Origin: Kitagawia praeruptora
Taxonomy: Eukaryota; Streptophyta; Magnoliopsida; Apiales; Apiaceae
DNA length: 64,000 nucleotides
Assembly (NCBI GenBank): GCA_037693485.1
Contig: CM075350.1
Span: 59,190,001-59,254,000 of the forward strand
Direction of reading: 5' to 3'
Shown here: positions 1 to 12,484 of the stretch, in pieces
How the letters are laid out: each line of letters starts with the position of its first letter
How positions within the stretch are numbered: the first letter of the stretch is position 1
The notes under the pieces: generated by a model
Databases searched by the model: none
Seen by the model: the letters and a program-made list of their open reading frames with translations, nothing else
What the model was told of the DNA's origin: nothing
Position numbers and translations under genes: made by a program

Positions 1-2837
1 TAAAAATGTTCGAATCATGGTTAAGTACGAAAGTACCCCTAAGAGGTATACTTGGTTATAACTTCGGTAAACCACTTAGAAAACGATCGATAAATATCGA
101 GGTCTAATCTTTCGACTTTAAAACTTATACGACTTAAATACTTACCATATGTAAGTCTAATGTCATGCTTTAGTAACGAATAAGTATCGGGTAATAAAAG
201 CAATAGTAAGAGTGAATTAGAGGGGTATAACGAAACGACTTGAAAACGTGTTTCGATTTAAGTTAAGTTTATACGTAACCTTTTGAAAGGTGTTAAGTGA
301 TTAATCCCGAATGCCTTGGCTAATTATAGATCATCAGGCTGACCCGGGACACGCTACTACTACCCCTACTCGTACTCGATTTCCAGGCAAGTTTTCGAAC
401 CTTTCTTTTTAAAGGCTGTTGTTGTGAATATATATATATATGTATGTGTTTTCAGTATACATATGCCATAGCATGCATGCCTGTTCTCGAATTATTTTGA
501 AAATGCTTGTTCCCTGAATTATTGTTGGCTTATAAGTTAGATAGTTAGTATATCAATTATAAGCCGGAAATTACTAAGACCCTTAAGCAAAGGGCATCTG
601 AATCTCATTCTTTGACTATAGACCGGGAGTCGTTATTCCTTGATATATTGATATTATTTTCAGAGGAAAATAACGAAGTAAATATTTTCCATTTATTATC
701 TGGCGAATATTGTTGGTATATTCCCTTGAGATTATTTGATAAATATTATTCGGATTATCCATCAGATGTTTATTTATTCGAGTAATATTATATATTTAAT
801 ATTCATCTAGAGTCGATTAAATATTCGAATATTATTTCGAACCCTCAGTTAAGTTATTTAATTATAGAATGTTCATTCTTATTTACTCGATAAATATTAT
901 TTTGAATATTCATTCGAGTTTATTTATTTAATGAATATTATTTTTATATTCATTCAAGCCTTATTTATTTAAATGAATATTAATTCGAATATTCATTCAA
1001 TCTCTATTTATTTTATAAATATCAGTTGAACATTGATTCAAACTCCAGTTATTCGATAAATATTACTTTGAATATTCCCTTGAGATAAGGAATATTACCT
1101 TCGACCTTTATTTAAATTCGATTCAATTATTGAACATAATTTCAAATATTCATTAGATAATCATTTCTTCGATAAATATTATTAAGTTGAATATTCATTA
1201 TTTATTCAATGAATATTGTCCCAAATATTAAGTCGATAATTATTCCATCAATATGTACCCTTCTTGAGTCGAATATTCTCTATTGATTCAATAAATATTA
1301 TCTCCAATGTCCATCTGACGGTTACTCCATCAATAAACATTGTTATTGATTTGAATATTCATTATTTGTTCAATGAATATTATTCTGAATATTTATTCAA
1401 AGATTATTCCGAGCAACCCTTTTTCAATATCTATGACTTAATAAATATTCTTGGAATATTTATTTAATTCTTCTAACTCGTTTCAAAGATACTTGGTTTC
1501 ATTCACATAGTATCATCAACCCTCAAAAATTATATAAATTATTTCAGAGTCCTATTATTATTATTATATTATCAAGGAAGGTTCTCAGTGATTCCATTCT
1601 CCCTTCGATTCTATTATAAGGGAACCCTACTTGAGGAATGTTATTTATCTTGTGACTGCCCGGTCATAAATTATTCGTTCACTCGCAACTTGGTTGCTGT
1701 TATTCATGGTATTACGTGTACCCACTCATTATTCGAGGGGTAAGAATGTTGGAACAAGTCATTATCCATTAACAAGCAACAGCTTGGGAAATATTGGTAA
1801 ATTTTCCTTTCCATTTAGATATGACTACCTTGTGGAGTTTTATCAACAAGTATTATACTTGGGGAAAGGGGGACGAACTTTACGTTTCAAAGTTATGGAT
1901 GTGGAATGAACTAGGAGACGCGTAAGTGGCCGAGTGGCGCCGGTCCAGCAATAGCCCACCCGTTGGCTTAGGAGTTCCAGAAGGCGGTAGACAAGTAAAT
2001 CCGTCGGAGCTACCTTCTACATGTAGAGAACGACTGATGAGATGCATGACATACGACTGATCCCCGTAAATGTCAGGGCATCTGGCGCGGCAATGCTCCC
2101 GTATTAGTTCATCACTCAATGTTGGAAATTTTCTGCAACATCATCATAGTTGGCAGAGTTGAAAAGTATTTCAAACTGGAATTGCAATATCATTCTGCAA
2201 GTTCCTATTTTTATGAAAATGATGCTATCTTGCTTATTTTGGCATAGCATATGCTTCCACAAAATATACACCTATTGAGTTACCTTGTAACTTCATCCTT
2301 TATATTAAACTGGCAATATTTTCTCTAATGCATGGCATATGATTTCAAACATATCTTTGAACTGGCTTATATATTACTGCACAGTTATATATTGTTTGTG
2401 GGCTGTTGCTCACCCTTGCTTATTTATTATGTCACAACAACAGCTAGGTCACATGGCCCGCGTCAGGCGCACTCGGCGCAAGCAGGTTACCCGCCCCGCA
2501 GGGCTCCCCGTTGATATCATCGCTGCCATTGCTGAGGTAGCATAGCTCAGCAGCCTTGATTTCCAGTTTACTTATATGTATCAATAATGATTAATCAACG
2601 GCAAAACTTTTAAACTTATGATGTTATCCTTTTGGCTTGTAATAACTTTTATTCGTAACCAGTAATGCAAGACTTATTTCAATTTCATCTCTGGGACTAT
2701 AACTGTGTGTGTGAGAGTGGTTATTATTGTGGGGTCACAGCAGGTGATTTATTTATTGTGGACTCAAGTAAAGTATTAATCATGGAAAATAAGACCGTAA
2801 CGACCCGATCCCGGACCCCGGATCTGGGGGTGTTACA
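1..2837 (+). repeat. 5' LTR (left end outside window) of a Tekay-like Ty3/gypsy element
   Basis: No convincing gene is visible. The block ends in TGTTACA, four bases before a TGGTATCAGAG primer-binding site, as the right edge of an LTR should. It is very AT-rich, with many degenerate copies of an AATATTCATTTATTCGATAAA-like motif between about 700 and 1460. The start cannot be placed because the matching 3' LTR is missing. Long LTRs are usual for the Tekay/Del lineage. Short ORFs inside have no recognisable motif. Confidence 0.7.
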
Positions 2838-2841
2838 GAAA

Positions 2842-2852
2842 TGGTATCAGAG
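2842..2852 (+). other. Primer-binding site (initiator Met tRNA)
   Basis: TGGTATCAGAG complements the 3' end of plant initiator tRNA-Met and sits just inside the LTR edge. It orients the element on the plus strand and shows that the following coding region belongs to it. Confidence 0.8.
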
Positions 2853-3046
2853 AGAGAGTTATAAATCCCAAGAGATGATGCGACGCTATACAATAATAAA
2901 TTCACTAAGATAATAAGAACTCTTGCCAAGTTCACTTAAAACCCTTATGGGAACTTTTAAGTATCATGATAGTAATATAATTCGTCATTGTGTAGGCGAG
3001 CGACATCTCGGACCCTGAGGTCCAGGTGGATGCTGATACTGATGTC

Positions 3047-3826
3047 ATGGAGTCAGAGGAGGAGGACCCTGAGGAGGTCCAGGTTGATGCTGATACTGAT
3101 GTTGTTGAGTCAGAGGAGGAGGTCCAGGCCGTAGGGGATGCTGAGTTAGTTGCTGAGGATGTTGATGATGAGGACCCTGAGGAGGACCAGCTTATACCTG
3201 AGGGTAGAGAGATTGGGGAGGACTTTTGGGTTGTGACTCAGATTAGGACTTTGGAGGAGGACACTGACATGACCACGGATCAGGTGGTACCGGTAGATGA
3301 GGGTGATGAGGGAGATATAGATGAGCCAGTAGTTGGTGTTGTAGGGAGTTCTGGACTTCTTGTGCCACTCCTCTCTGATGAGAGAGCCCCTACCCCGCCA
3401 CCACTACCTATGAGCCCATTGTCAGATGAGTTTGAGGCATTGACCCCAGAGCCACAGCAGGCAGAGGCTGCCCTTCCGGCAGATCCAGCCCCTCCACCCC
3501 ATGGTCCGACAGGGGACGTCCCAGCATGTTTTCACCACTATGTTGTGGGCAGACTTACTTCTGAGGTAGCCGTGGCTGAGGCCAGGCTGGCAGAGTCCCG
3601 CAGAGAGCTAGCCGCAGAGAGAGAGGCCCTGTTGAGGCACCTGGGTGGTAGGCGTGCCAGAGCTAGAGATATGTATAGGCAGGTGACCGGCATAGAGCTG
3701 AGGGCCCGTGTGAGGGTGCGACAGTTACCCAGTGATGGGCATGGCATGGTATCCAGGGCTGATGCAGAGGAGATTTTCCGCCTTGCTATGAGGAGGGTTC
3801 TAGATTTGGCCCGCCGTCGTGGCTGA
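3047..3826 (+). CDS. Acidic accessory ORF between primer-binding site and gag
   Basis: About 259 residues from the first ATG. The frame is open from 2996, directly after TGTAG, which could be a splice acceptor, so the real 5' end may lie in an upstream exon. The N-terminal half is extremely Asp/Glu/Val-rich and contains a repeated block (VDADTDV...ESEEE) at both ends of its first 40 residues. The middle is Pro-rich. The C-terminal third is Arg/Ala/Glu-rich and probably helical (ARLAESRRELAAEREAL). There is no zinc finger, protease or membrane segment. It is in a different reading frame from gag and ends about 420 bp before it. I do not recognise a family. Extra ORFs are known in some plant LTR retrotransposons; whether this is a captured host fragment or a lineage-specific gene is open. 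Confidence 0.5.
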   Translation: MESEEEDPEEVQVDADTDVVESEEEVQAVGDAELVAEDVDDEDPEEDQLIPEGREIGEDFWVVTQIRTLEEDTDMTTDQVVPVDEGDEGDIDEPVVGVVGSSGLLVPLLSDERAPTPPPLPMSPLSDEFEALTPEPQQAEAALPADPAPPPHGPTGDVPACFHHYVVGRLTSEVAVAEARLAESRRELAAEREALLRHLGGRRARARDMYRQVTGIELRARVRVRQLPSDGHGMVSRADAEEIFRLAMRRVLDLARRRG

Positions 3827-4248
3827 CTGCAGGGATAGTGATGTATTGGTCTAGTTGTCTAGTCTTGTACGGTCATAGTAGTGCCGATTTTTGGTAGGGA
3901 TAGTTTCAGCTTGTAGTTCCCTGTTGCAGACTAGACAGATAGACAGCTTATTTCACTTTTGACTAGTTATTATTCGGATGGTTGTATTTCTTTTAAAACT
4001 GTTGTTGTATGTCGGATGTTGTACCGTTTGGTACTTGGTATATATTTATTTCCCTTTTCAGTCATTTCAGTTTTCTTATGACGTGATCACTAGTTTATTA
4101 TATTATATCTGTCTGTACTGCTTTCGACTAAAACTACCATGATATATAGAACTGTGGGATCCTAAATCCATTTATGCATCGATATTGTGAGGAAAACCCT
4201 CTAAAATAGGTGAATAAACCTAATGTATATTGTCCAAATTTCAGTAAA

Positions 4249-6765
4249 ATGCCTCCGAGAAGAATGGGTACTAGGGCTAACCCTCACGAATCTACTGACC
4301 AAGAAAGTCACAATCAACATGAGGAAAATTTTGAGTATAATGAAGAACAGGATCAGGACTATAATGAGCAGGAGGATTCCCATTATGGGATGGGGGATGA
4401 AACTTTCTATACTGCAGAGTTTGAAGAGGAAATAGAAGAAGGGGAAACTGAAGTCGAACATCAGGGGGAGAACCAGGGCGGAAACCCCATGGGACAATTT
4501 ATGGATCTGCTCAGGCAGAATTTGAACCAACACCCCCAACCACCCCAAGGAAACAACACCACTGTGGCCAATTCCTTTAGGGCCTTCAAGTCCCTCAAAC
4601 CCCCAGAGTTTCACGGATCGGCTGACCCCGTAGAGGCAAGGGCCTGGGTCAAAGAAATGGAGAAATCTTTCGAGATTCTGAGTATTGGGGAAGCCCAGAA
4701 GACTGTCTTTGCCACCTACTTACTAAAAGGAGAGGCCAACTATTGGTGGGAAGCTAAGAAGAATATGGAGACCGATGCTATTGTAACCTGGGATAGGTTT
4801 AAACAATTGTTTCTAGAGAAGTATTTCCCAAAGTTTATGAAAACCCAGATGGAACTTAAGTTTTTGGAACTGAAGCAGAACAATATGACAGTGGCCGATT
4901 ATGAAGCCAAGTTTACTGAGTTATCACGATTTGTACCAGAGTTTGTGGACACTGAAGAAAAGAAAGCTAACAGGTTTCAGCAAGGGCTGAAGCAGTGGAT
5001 TCAGAACAGAGTGGCCGTTTTAGAGATTACTGATTATGCCACCTTGGTGCAAAAGGCAACCATTGTGGAAGCAGGGAGCGATCAGATGCAAAGAGAGAGA
5101 GAGAAGGGGGGATTAAAAAGAAAGCATGCCAGCATGGGCGGAGGTTCCGCAGGGGGAAGGCTCCCGAATAGGTTCAACCGAGGAGCAGTTTCCCTACCGG
5201 GGAGGAATGTTGGGTTTAAACCATCTGGGAGTGCAACTGTGAGCCAGGGCGGCCAACAAGCTGGAGTGTCCCGTTCCCATCATTCCAGACCTCCACTACC
5301 AGTATGTGCCACTTGTGGGAAGATACATTCCGGGGTGTGTACTCAGAAACAGACGGTCTGTTATAAGTGTGGGCGAGCAGGCCACTATGCCCACCAGTGT
5401 ACCGCGATTGCTCCTACTGCCAGCAAAGGCACCACTTGTTTTCAGTGTGGTCGTCCAGGTCACATGAGGAGGGATTGCCCGATGAACAAACCAGCGGCAT
5501 CAGGGGCAAGCAAAGCTGCCTCCAACAGGCCACCAACTGCTAGAACTTTTAACATGACAGTACAAGATGCCGTGAGGAACACGGATGTGATAGCAGGTAC
5601 ATTTTCCCTCAATTCAGTCAGTGCAAATGTTTTATTTGATTCTGGGGCAACTAAGTCTTTTATATCTAGAGATTTTGCACATAAATTGAAACTTAAAACT
5701 CAACCACTAAGGGAGTCTTTGCAAGTAGAGATAGCTAATCAGGAAGTCGTTCCAGTTAATCAGATTCACTCCGATTGCAAAATAGAAATAGGAGGACGAT
5801 CCTTCTGTGTTGATTTAATCCCTTTTAAGCTAGGGGAATTCGATGTTATTTTGGGAATGGACTGGTTGTCTCGTAATAATGCGCAAATAGATTGTAAAGG
5901 GAAAAAGGTTAAGCTGAAAACCCCAGGGAATAAGGAAATAGTGTTTAAAGGGTTACGACAGACCCAAACCATTCTAACCATGGCACAGACCAAGAGACTT
6001 CTACGAAAAGGAAACGAAGCTTATTTAGCTTACGTTATCGACACCCAGAAAGAGGCGCCCAAGAAACAAGACATTCCGGTGGTTAACGAATTTGAAGATG
6101 TGTTTCCTGAAGATCTTCCTGGATTACCACCAGATAGAGTGATTGAGTTTGCTATTGAGTTAGCCCCGGGGACGGCGCCAGTTTCAAAGGCCCCATATCG
6201 ATTAGCACCAGTGGAAATGAAAGAGCTAGCAAAGCAATTACAGGAATTGTTGGATAAGGGTATGATAAGACCCAGTGTGTCGCCTTGGGGCGCACCAGTA
6301 TTGTTCGTCAAGAAAAAGGACGGGAGTATGAGGTTATGCATCGACTATCGAGAGTTGAACAAGCTAACAATAAAGAATAAGTACCCGTTGCCCAGAATTG
6401 ATGATTTGTTTGACCAGCTAAGAGGAGCTGTGTATTTCTCCAAGATTGACTTGAGAATCGGATATCACCAGCTGAAGATTAAACCTGAGGATATTCCAAA
6501 GACTACATTCCGTACTAGGTATGGACATTATGAGTTTTTGGTGATGTCATTCGGATTGACCAACGCCCCAGCAGCTTTCATGGATTTAATGAATAGAGTG
6601 TTCAAGGAATATTTGGACCAGTTTGTTATAGTCTTTATTGATGATATTTTGATCTACTCAAAGACAGAGGAAGAACACGCTGAACATTTGAGGATAACCT
6701 TAGAGACGCTCCGGAAAGAGCAATTGTATGCCAAATTCTCAAAGTGTGAGTTCTGCAAATGCTAA
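4249..6765 (+). pseudogene. gypsy gag-protease-reverse transcriptase, truncated inside RT
   Basis: I take the ATG at 4249 (MPPRRMGTRA) rather than an in-frame GTG at 4210. In order: a retrotransposon gag domain (roughly residues 100-260), two CCHC zinc knuckles near residues 370 and 396 (CYKCGRAGHYAHQC and CFQCGRPGHMRRDC), an aspartic protease with LFDSGATKSF near residue 461, and reverse transcriptase from about 683 with the FIDD catalytic motif near 796. The frame is continuous to residue ~835 and then departs from the family within the CEFW-type motif, ending at a stop at 6765. The rest of RT, RNase H, integrase, chromodomain and 3' LTR are all missing. RT wording is Tekay/Del-like chromovirus. 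The element cannot be autonomous. Confidence 0.88.
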
Positions 6766-8964
6766 ATTAGTAAGGCAAAGTCTACTCTGCAAGTATGACT
6801 AATAAACCAACAATTGTCAATGATCTGTTTTATACAATTTCTTTAGCCATTCTTCTTGCTTTTTCCACCAATTGTCTGAACTAAACTTTTTCCTGTATGT
6901 CACTTGTCATCATCAAGTAAAACCAAACTCTCCTAAAAACAGAAATGGTCTCTGCCCTATCTCACAGTTACACAACAGCTTAACTTCTCCGGCTAGTGGA
7001 TTTCTTGCCGAATATGTGCAGCAGTTGAGGATAAATCTGCATAAGTTGAGACCCTTACAAGTTGGTTTTAAGTGATCATGTCATTAAGCACGGAAAAACT
7101 AATAAATCTCCACAGAATGTCATGACTTCCAACTTACAAGCAATCAGAAGTATCTCGAACCTTACAAGTAATGGATACAAGATTAATAGGTCGAAAGCTT
7201 GGATTTCAGACTACCACTAAGATTACAAGAGAATGACCAAGTGAAGAGATGGTAGAGTGATCAGGGAACAACTTTGTTGATGATTCTAAGATATCTTATG
7301 TCTGCCAATACACACAAGAACAAAGGAACAACATAAAACTATGCCTGAAACTACTCCAAATTGTTATATATCATCCATCAACACCAAGATAAATAGCTCT
7401 GGAATTATGAAACCTAACGACACTTCTGGCACTACAAAGATGTAAATATAATCCTACAAATTACAATGTTAAGTTTGCATGAGTAACTAAGCTCATATTA
7501 CAGCTAGAGCTTTCTTCTAGTCACATAAAGGAATTAAGAACCGATCACCAGCAGTAAAAAAATTGAACATTGCAGTACTAATTCATCAAGAAATCAATTT
7601 AAATATTCGGTAAGCTGTTTTCTTCCCTCTGCAGGTTTCACTTAAATAGCATCATCATGTCATCATTCAGCAAAAAATCACTAGCCAAGTCATTATTTGG
7701 AATTGGAATCCTCTGCCGATCATATTTGAGTGGTATGATAGTTCATGATGATTACAAGAACACATCTGATTATAATATTTCTATCGCTTTGATGCTTGCA
7801 ACAACAAAACTCAGGCTAATGGTCCAAAAGTACCAAAAATAAGATATATTGTACTATGTACCACAATTTGACCCACAAACTTTAAGCAATTAATTTCCAC
7901 AAACTTTAAGCAGGCCGATTTATCACACTTCAGCTCGCTCATCATAAATGACCTGCACAATTTTAGCTACGTGTATCAGTATCTTCCTCTTTCAAATTGT
8001 TGTCGCTTTCATATAGGCATTAGAAGTTTTTTTATTGTTTACACAAAACAAGCTTTCATCATTTTAACTACATGGAAGACTTCATACATTATGATTAGGT
8101 GTGAGTTTCTGGATAGTCTGATGCTCTTTAATCAGATACTCACAATATGCTTGTAATAGCTACAGAGAGCTAAATTCAGGAGAAAAAACAAAGGAGAAAT
8201 AACTATATATATGCATGCCAGACAATAAGACATTCACATATGATTTCATGTATTAAAAAGTAGTTATATCTTCTGTTTAATACAAGGTTGGTCGAACAAA
8301 AAGTACTTAGGTAAAATCAATTTTCTTCACTCTCAGTCTCTTGGTAAACACAAGTCTTAAGACCATGATTATTATACACTCCGGTGGTTTCATCTGTGCA
8401 TTTTTTATTTCTAATCTTCTTTTGGGATTAAAGTTTGTCGATAACTTTTATGTTGAGCTTCCTATTATAATCTACATTATACCAATGTGCGACCAATGGG
8501 ATTATGACTGCTGCAATCTTATGAGCCACAAATTTACTTGTGCTATTTAGGGTCGCCAAGAAATTGAGTCATTTTATAGATGTTCATCGAAAAGCATTCA
8601 TTTTCTATCCTAGTACAGTCTTAGTAGGCCAAAATATACTCCCTTTGGAATAAATGATAATGGCAAGCCAAACAAAAGTCTCCTTGTCCTGGTTTTATAG
8701 ATCTCATCCAAGTGATTAGTAAATAAACTAATATCTCCGTGTGATTAGTAAATAAACTAATATCTCTGTGTTTCCAATGGTTTTAAGCGGCAATGAGACA
8801 TATCATAATCCTTAATTCCAACAGCAATCAGTATAAATACTTTTTTATCTGTTTGTACGTGAACTTGTACTATGAAGAGAATAATTACAACAAAAAACCA
8901 TGATTATAAATCTACTCTCTGGACTCCAGTTTTATAAGACAACAAGTACTTCTGCTTAATAGAA
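6766..8964. other. No gene seen; spacer between broken gypsy element and GRAS pseudogene
   Basis: AT-rich sequence with only short frames lacking motifs. The left edge is the abrupt breakpoint of the gypsy element. The right part is the likely former promoter and leader of the GRAS gene. It holds a 29-bp tandem duplication at 8712-8769. No LTR, TIR or RNA gene was recognised. Confidence 0.6.
8712..8769. repeat. 29-bp tandem duplication
   Basis: Two adjacent copies of a 29-bp unit beginning GTGATTAGTAAATAAACTAA, almost identical, just upstream of the GRAS pseudogene. Confidence 0.85.
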
Positions 8965-9107
8965 ATGGCAGACGACTTATCTTTATACAGCGTGTTTGAT
9001 TCTCAAGATGTCAAAAAGCCTTTTGAAAGACTTCTACATGATATATTAGTCACTCATCAACTGCAAGTATCTAACTTTGGAAGCGACGTACCTGGAGGGG
9101 TTGATTC

Positions 9108-9412
9108 TGTAGAAACATCTAATATAGAGATAACATTGCCATAATATTATGATGAACAATACTAGAACTACAAGCTTGCATATTACTATAACTACCGGAT
9201 ACAATACAAGGACTACATTGTTGCTATGTGAGATACTACATTGCTGAACATTACACACATATATATATAGCATTGTGCAGTGTGGACTGCACTATAGCAT
9301 TGTGCATCGATCGCACTATCCTCTCATCATGTGCATGTGCTAATACATGTAATACATGTGCTCCATCATGAGCTACATGTGATATGTCTAATACATGTGA
9401 TATGTCTCAATA
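9108..9412 (-). repeat. TRIM 3' LTR
   Basis: 305 bp, matching 9848-10152. In element orientation it begins TATTGAGAC and ends TTCTACA, so the 5' terminal dinucleotide is TA rather than the usual TG. The exact GATTC duplication supports this limit. Confidence 0.93.
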
Positions 9413-9847
9413 TCCTCCCTCAAGTTAATGGTGGAGAGAAACGAAAGCATTCAACTTGCATATGAACCTATGGCATTGGTAATGAGTGAAGCTTGTTAGC
9501 TTGAACTTCATCGGCAACTAGCTCTGGCTTCGGACTCGGGCTCCGGCTCTTCTTGGCTTCTGGCTCCGGTACTGGCTTCGGGCTTTGGCTTCGTGAGTTT
9601 CTTATGCTTTCCTTGCTTCAATATAATTATCATGTATTTAGGGACTATATGCCATTGATGCTTCTGTGCCACATAAAGAAAATTTTCTCTCAGGCAATTC
9701 ATCAAACACCTTGTGGGCAGCACCTGTTGCATCTCTCAAGAACAGAAAAAACCAGAAAAAAAAAAATGGCGGAAATGCGGAAGAAAAACTGAGCATGATC
9801 GGAGGAAGGCTGTTAAGCCTTGATTTCCTCCCTTGGCTCTGATACCA

Positions 9848-10152
9848 TGTAGAAACATCTAATATAGAGATAACATTGCCATAATATTATGATGAACAAT
9901 ACTAGAACTACAAGCTTGCATATTACTATAACTACCGGATACAATACAAGGACTACATTGTTGCTATGTGAGATACTACATTGCTGAACATTACACACAT
10001 ATATATATAGCATTGTGCAGTGTGGACTGCACTATAGCATTGTGCATCGATCGCACTATCCTCTCATCATGTGCATGTGCTAATACATGTAATACATGTG
10101 CTCCATCATGAGCTACAAGTGATATGTCTAATACATGTGATATGTCTCAATA
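9848..10152 (-). repeat. TRIM 5' LTR
   Basis: 305 bp, adjacent to the minus-strand primer-binding site at about 9831-9846. It differs from the other copy by one base (ACAAGT versus ACATGT near 10118). Confidence 0.93.
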
Positions 10153-11909
10153 GATTCTTCCACCATTGACATGACGTCCAGGGGGCATCCAATAAATGAG
10201 GAAGAGGCAAGAATCCATACCTCGGGAAACCACGAAAAATGGATGGGTATCAGTTTAGAATACAGTAGCAATGTCAGTACCATACCACAACTGGATCAGC
10301 TGACACTAAGGTCAAAATCTTGAGCTAAGTTTAGAAGAAAGTGAATCTATCCATCTTAAGCCTGTTAAAATTTGTACAGAATCTTTTCGTGTCCTTGGAA
10401 ACTATGGAAAACAGAAGGAAAGATTTAGGGAAGGAATATTTAGCAGACAAAGCAGAAAACGTACAGTGACTGACAACAAATTATCAACAGAAGAAATAAT
10501 GAGGGTGGCTGGAGAAAGATTCATCAACTTCTCTAACAAAAAGCTTGACGAGGTCACCAGCATTATCCATCCACATGGTTCTGTGCTCTCAATTTTGTCA
10601 TCAGAAGACACTAAAATGGTGGATCTTGCCCACCTCCTTTTAGCCGCAGCTGAAAAGGTGGGCAACAAGCAATTTGATGCTGCAGACAAATTGCTTATGC
10701 ATTGTGAAGGTAAGGTATCTGAATCAGGTCATCCAGTTGAAAGAATCACTTAACATTTTTCTAAAGCTCTACGAGAAAGGATCACTACGGAAAGAGGAAG
10801 CAATGTGGGTATCATAGAAACTGATCAAGGAAGAGATTACAGCGGACTCTCCTCAGGCGTTAATCTGACTTATTTGGTGCTTCATCAAGAAGTTCCATTC
10901 AGTAAAGTGATGCAATTTGCATCAATACAAACAATATTGGAAAATGTTGCAGCGGCAAGAAAGATCCATTTAATTGATCTTCAACTTAGAAATGGAGTCC
11001 AGTGGACACCTTTAATACAAGCTCTTTCGGAACGGAAAACCATTCCAGTTCAACTTCTTAGAATTACCGCTCTTCAGACAACAGACGAAGACAAGGCAGA
11101 GAAAATTGGAAAGAGGTTGCAAAGCTATGCCAAGTCTTTAAACATATCTTTTGTTTTCAAGGTAGTTTTCATTCTGAACATGAAAGATCTCGAGGTAGAA
11201 TTATTCAAGATTAGACCGGATGAAGCTGTGGCAGTTTACTCTCCAACTGTACTGAGGGCAATGATCCCAAAACCTGAGAACCTGCAAGTTCTACTAAGAG
11301 TGATACAAAGGCTGAGACCGAAAATCATGGTAGTCAATGAAGTAGAGGCAAATCATAACTCACCAGCATTTGTAAGTCGTTTCACAGAAGCACTTTTCTT
11401 TTATAGCGCATGGTTTGATGTACTGGAAGACTGCATAGACCGAGATAATCAATATAGAATGGATGCTGAGAGAAGTTACTTTGGTCGAGGAATCCAGAAC
11501 ATTGTTGCAACCGAGGGAGAGGACAGAATCACAAGGAGTGTGAATATGAGTGTGTGGAGAGTATTCTTTCAAAGTTATAGAATGGTAGAAATTGACATCA
11601 GCAAAGAATCTCTAGATCAAGCCAACTTGGTCCTACAGCAGAAATTCTCTTGTGGAAATTCCTGCACTATGTATAAAAACGGAAAATGCCTAATTATTGG
11701 ATGGAAGGGAACGCCATTGCATTCTGTTTCAGCTTGGAAGTTCAAGTAAAAGAAGCCAGCTACTCGGAAAGTTCTGGTGTCAAATTTTCACTTCCAGTAC
11801 CGCTTCTGAGAGCCCTCATGTGGGACTGTGGGTTGAGATCTTAGGGCCTGCTTTGTTTGTTATTGTTGGAGTTATGATTCAAAATTGTAACTCATGAAAT
11901 AAATGTATT

Positions 11910-12484
11910 GGGTTAAGTATCAAGTGAGTCACTCGAGTGGGCCAAATGTATCAAGTTGGTCACTGATTTCAAACCGGTATCAAGCAGGTCACTTTAATCA
12001 CATAAGAGTACACTCAGGTCACTTTAATCACATAAGAGTACACTCCGTTAGTTTTTCAATTACTTAAAAGACAGAAAATGCCGACGTGTTAAGAAATATC
12101 TGATGTGGCATATACACAAACGAAAGGTTAATAATTCTAGCATTTCTGATAATATGTTTATATTTTTAAAAATTCATTTACTATTTATTTTTAATTTTAT
12201 TGTCATTTTCCTTGTTTTAATTAAAAATAAATAATAAATAAACTTTTTAAATTCTAAATATATTATCAAACATACTAAAGTTCATAACTTTTCATTTGAT
12301 TACAGTAACATTTAAGAAAAATGTGTAGACCTCGATGAAAAATTAGTTTTCCATCTTTAAGTAATTGAAAAACTAACGAAATGTACTCTTATGTGATTAA
12401 AGTGACCTGCTTGATACCGGTTTGAAATCAGTGACCAACTTGATACATTTGGCCCACTCGAGTGACTCACTTGATTATTAACCC
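11910..12484. mobile_element. MULE-type MITE nested in TRIM LTR
   Basis: 575 bp bounded by GGGTTAA and TTAACCC, with inverted repeats running about 100 bp from each end (GTATCAAGTGAGTCACTCGA on the left is mirrored on the right). It is flanked by a 10-bp duplication TAAATGTATT (11900-11909, 12485-12494). Long TIRs plus a 9-11 bp duplication are typical of Mutator-like elements. The interior is AT-rich and non-coding. The uninterrupted 3' LTR of the host TRIM confirms the insertion point. Confidence 0.9.

Larger units (their letters stand above)
9108..10152 (-). mobile_element. TRIM (small non-coding LTR retrotransposon)
   Basis: Two 305-bp direct repeats flank a 435-bp interior with no gag or pol. 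The target duplication GATTC is exact (9103-9107 and 10153-10157). The primer-binding site reads TGGTATCAGAGCC on the minus strand against the right LTR, and a purine tract (TTGAGGGAGGA on the minus strand) abuts the left LTR, so the element is on the minus strand. The interior has a low-complexity Pro/Glu/Ser-coding stretch only. The LTRs differ at one base that I can see, so insertion was recent. Confidence 0.93.
8965..11749 (+). pseudogene. GRAS-family regulator pseudogene, split by a TRIM
   Basis: The reading begins MADDLSLYSVFDSQDVKK at 8965, is cut at 9107 by a TRIM, and resumes in the same frame at 10153 after the target duplication. A frameshift lies between about 10300 and 10320 (frame 1 to frame 2), and an in-frame TAA at 10751 follows the N-terminal leucine-rich helix (DLAHLLLAAAEKV). 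From there the GRAS domain is intact: HLIDL at the VHIID position, a second leucine-rich segment, the PFYRE-like region (RFTEALFFYSAWFDVLE), RSYFGRGIQNIVA, and a terminal SAW motif (GWKGTPLHSVSAWKF). GRAS proteins are plant nuclear transcriptional regulators. Wording is nearest to RGL1-like members, but no DELLA motif is seen. With an insertion, a frameshift and a stop, it should not make a full protein. The preserved C-terminal half suggests recent inactivation. Confidence 0.85.

Noticed and set aside
1694..2119. Short frames in the gypsy LTR on both strands
   Set aside because: No motif, overlapping opposite frames, AT-rich LTR context.
7657..8550. Frames of 60-70 codons in the spacer before the GRAS pseudogene
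   Set aside because: No recognisable domain, no supporting promoter or splice context.
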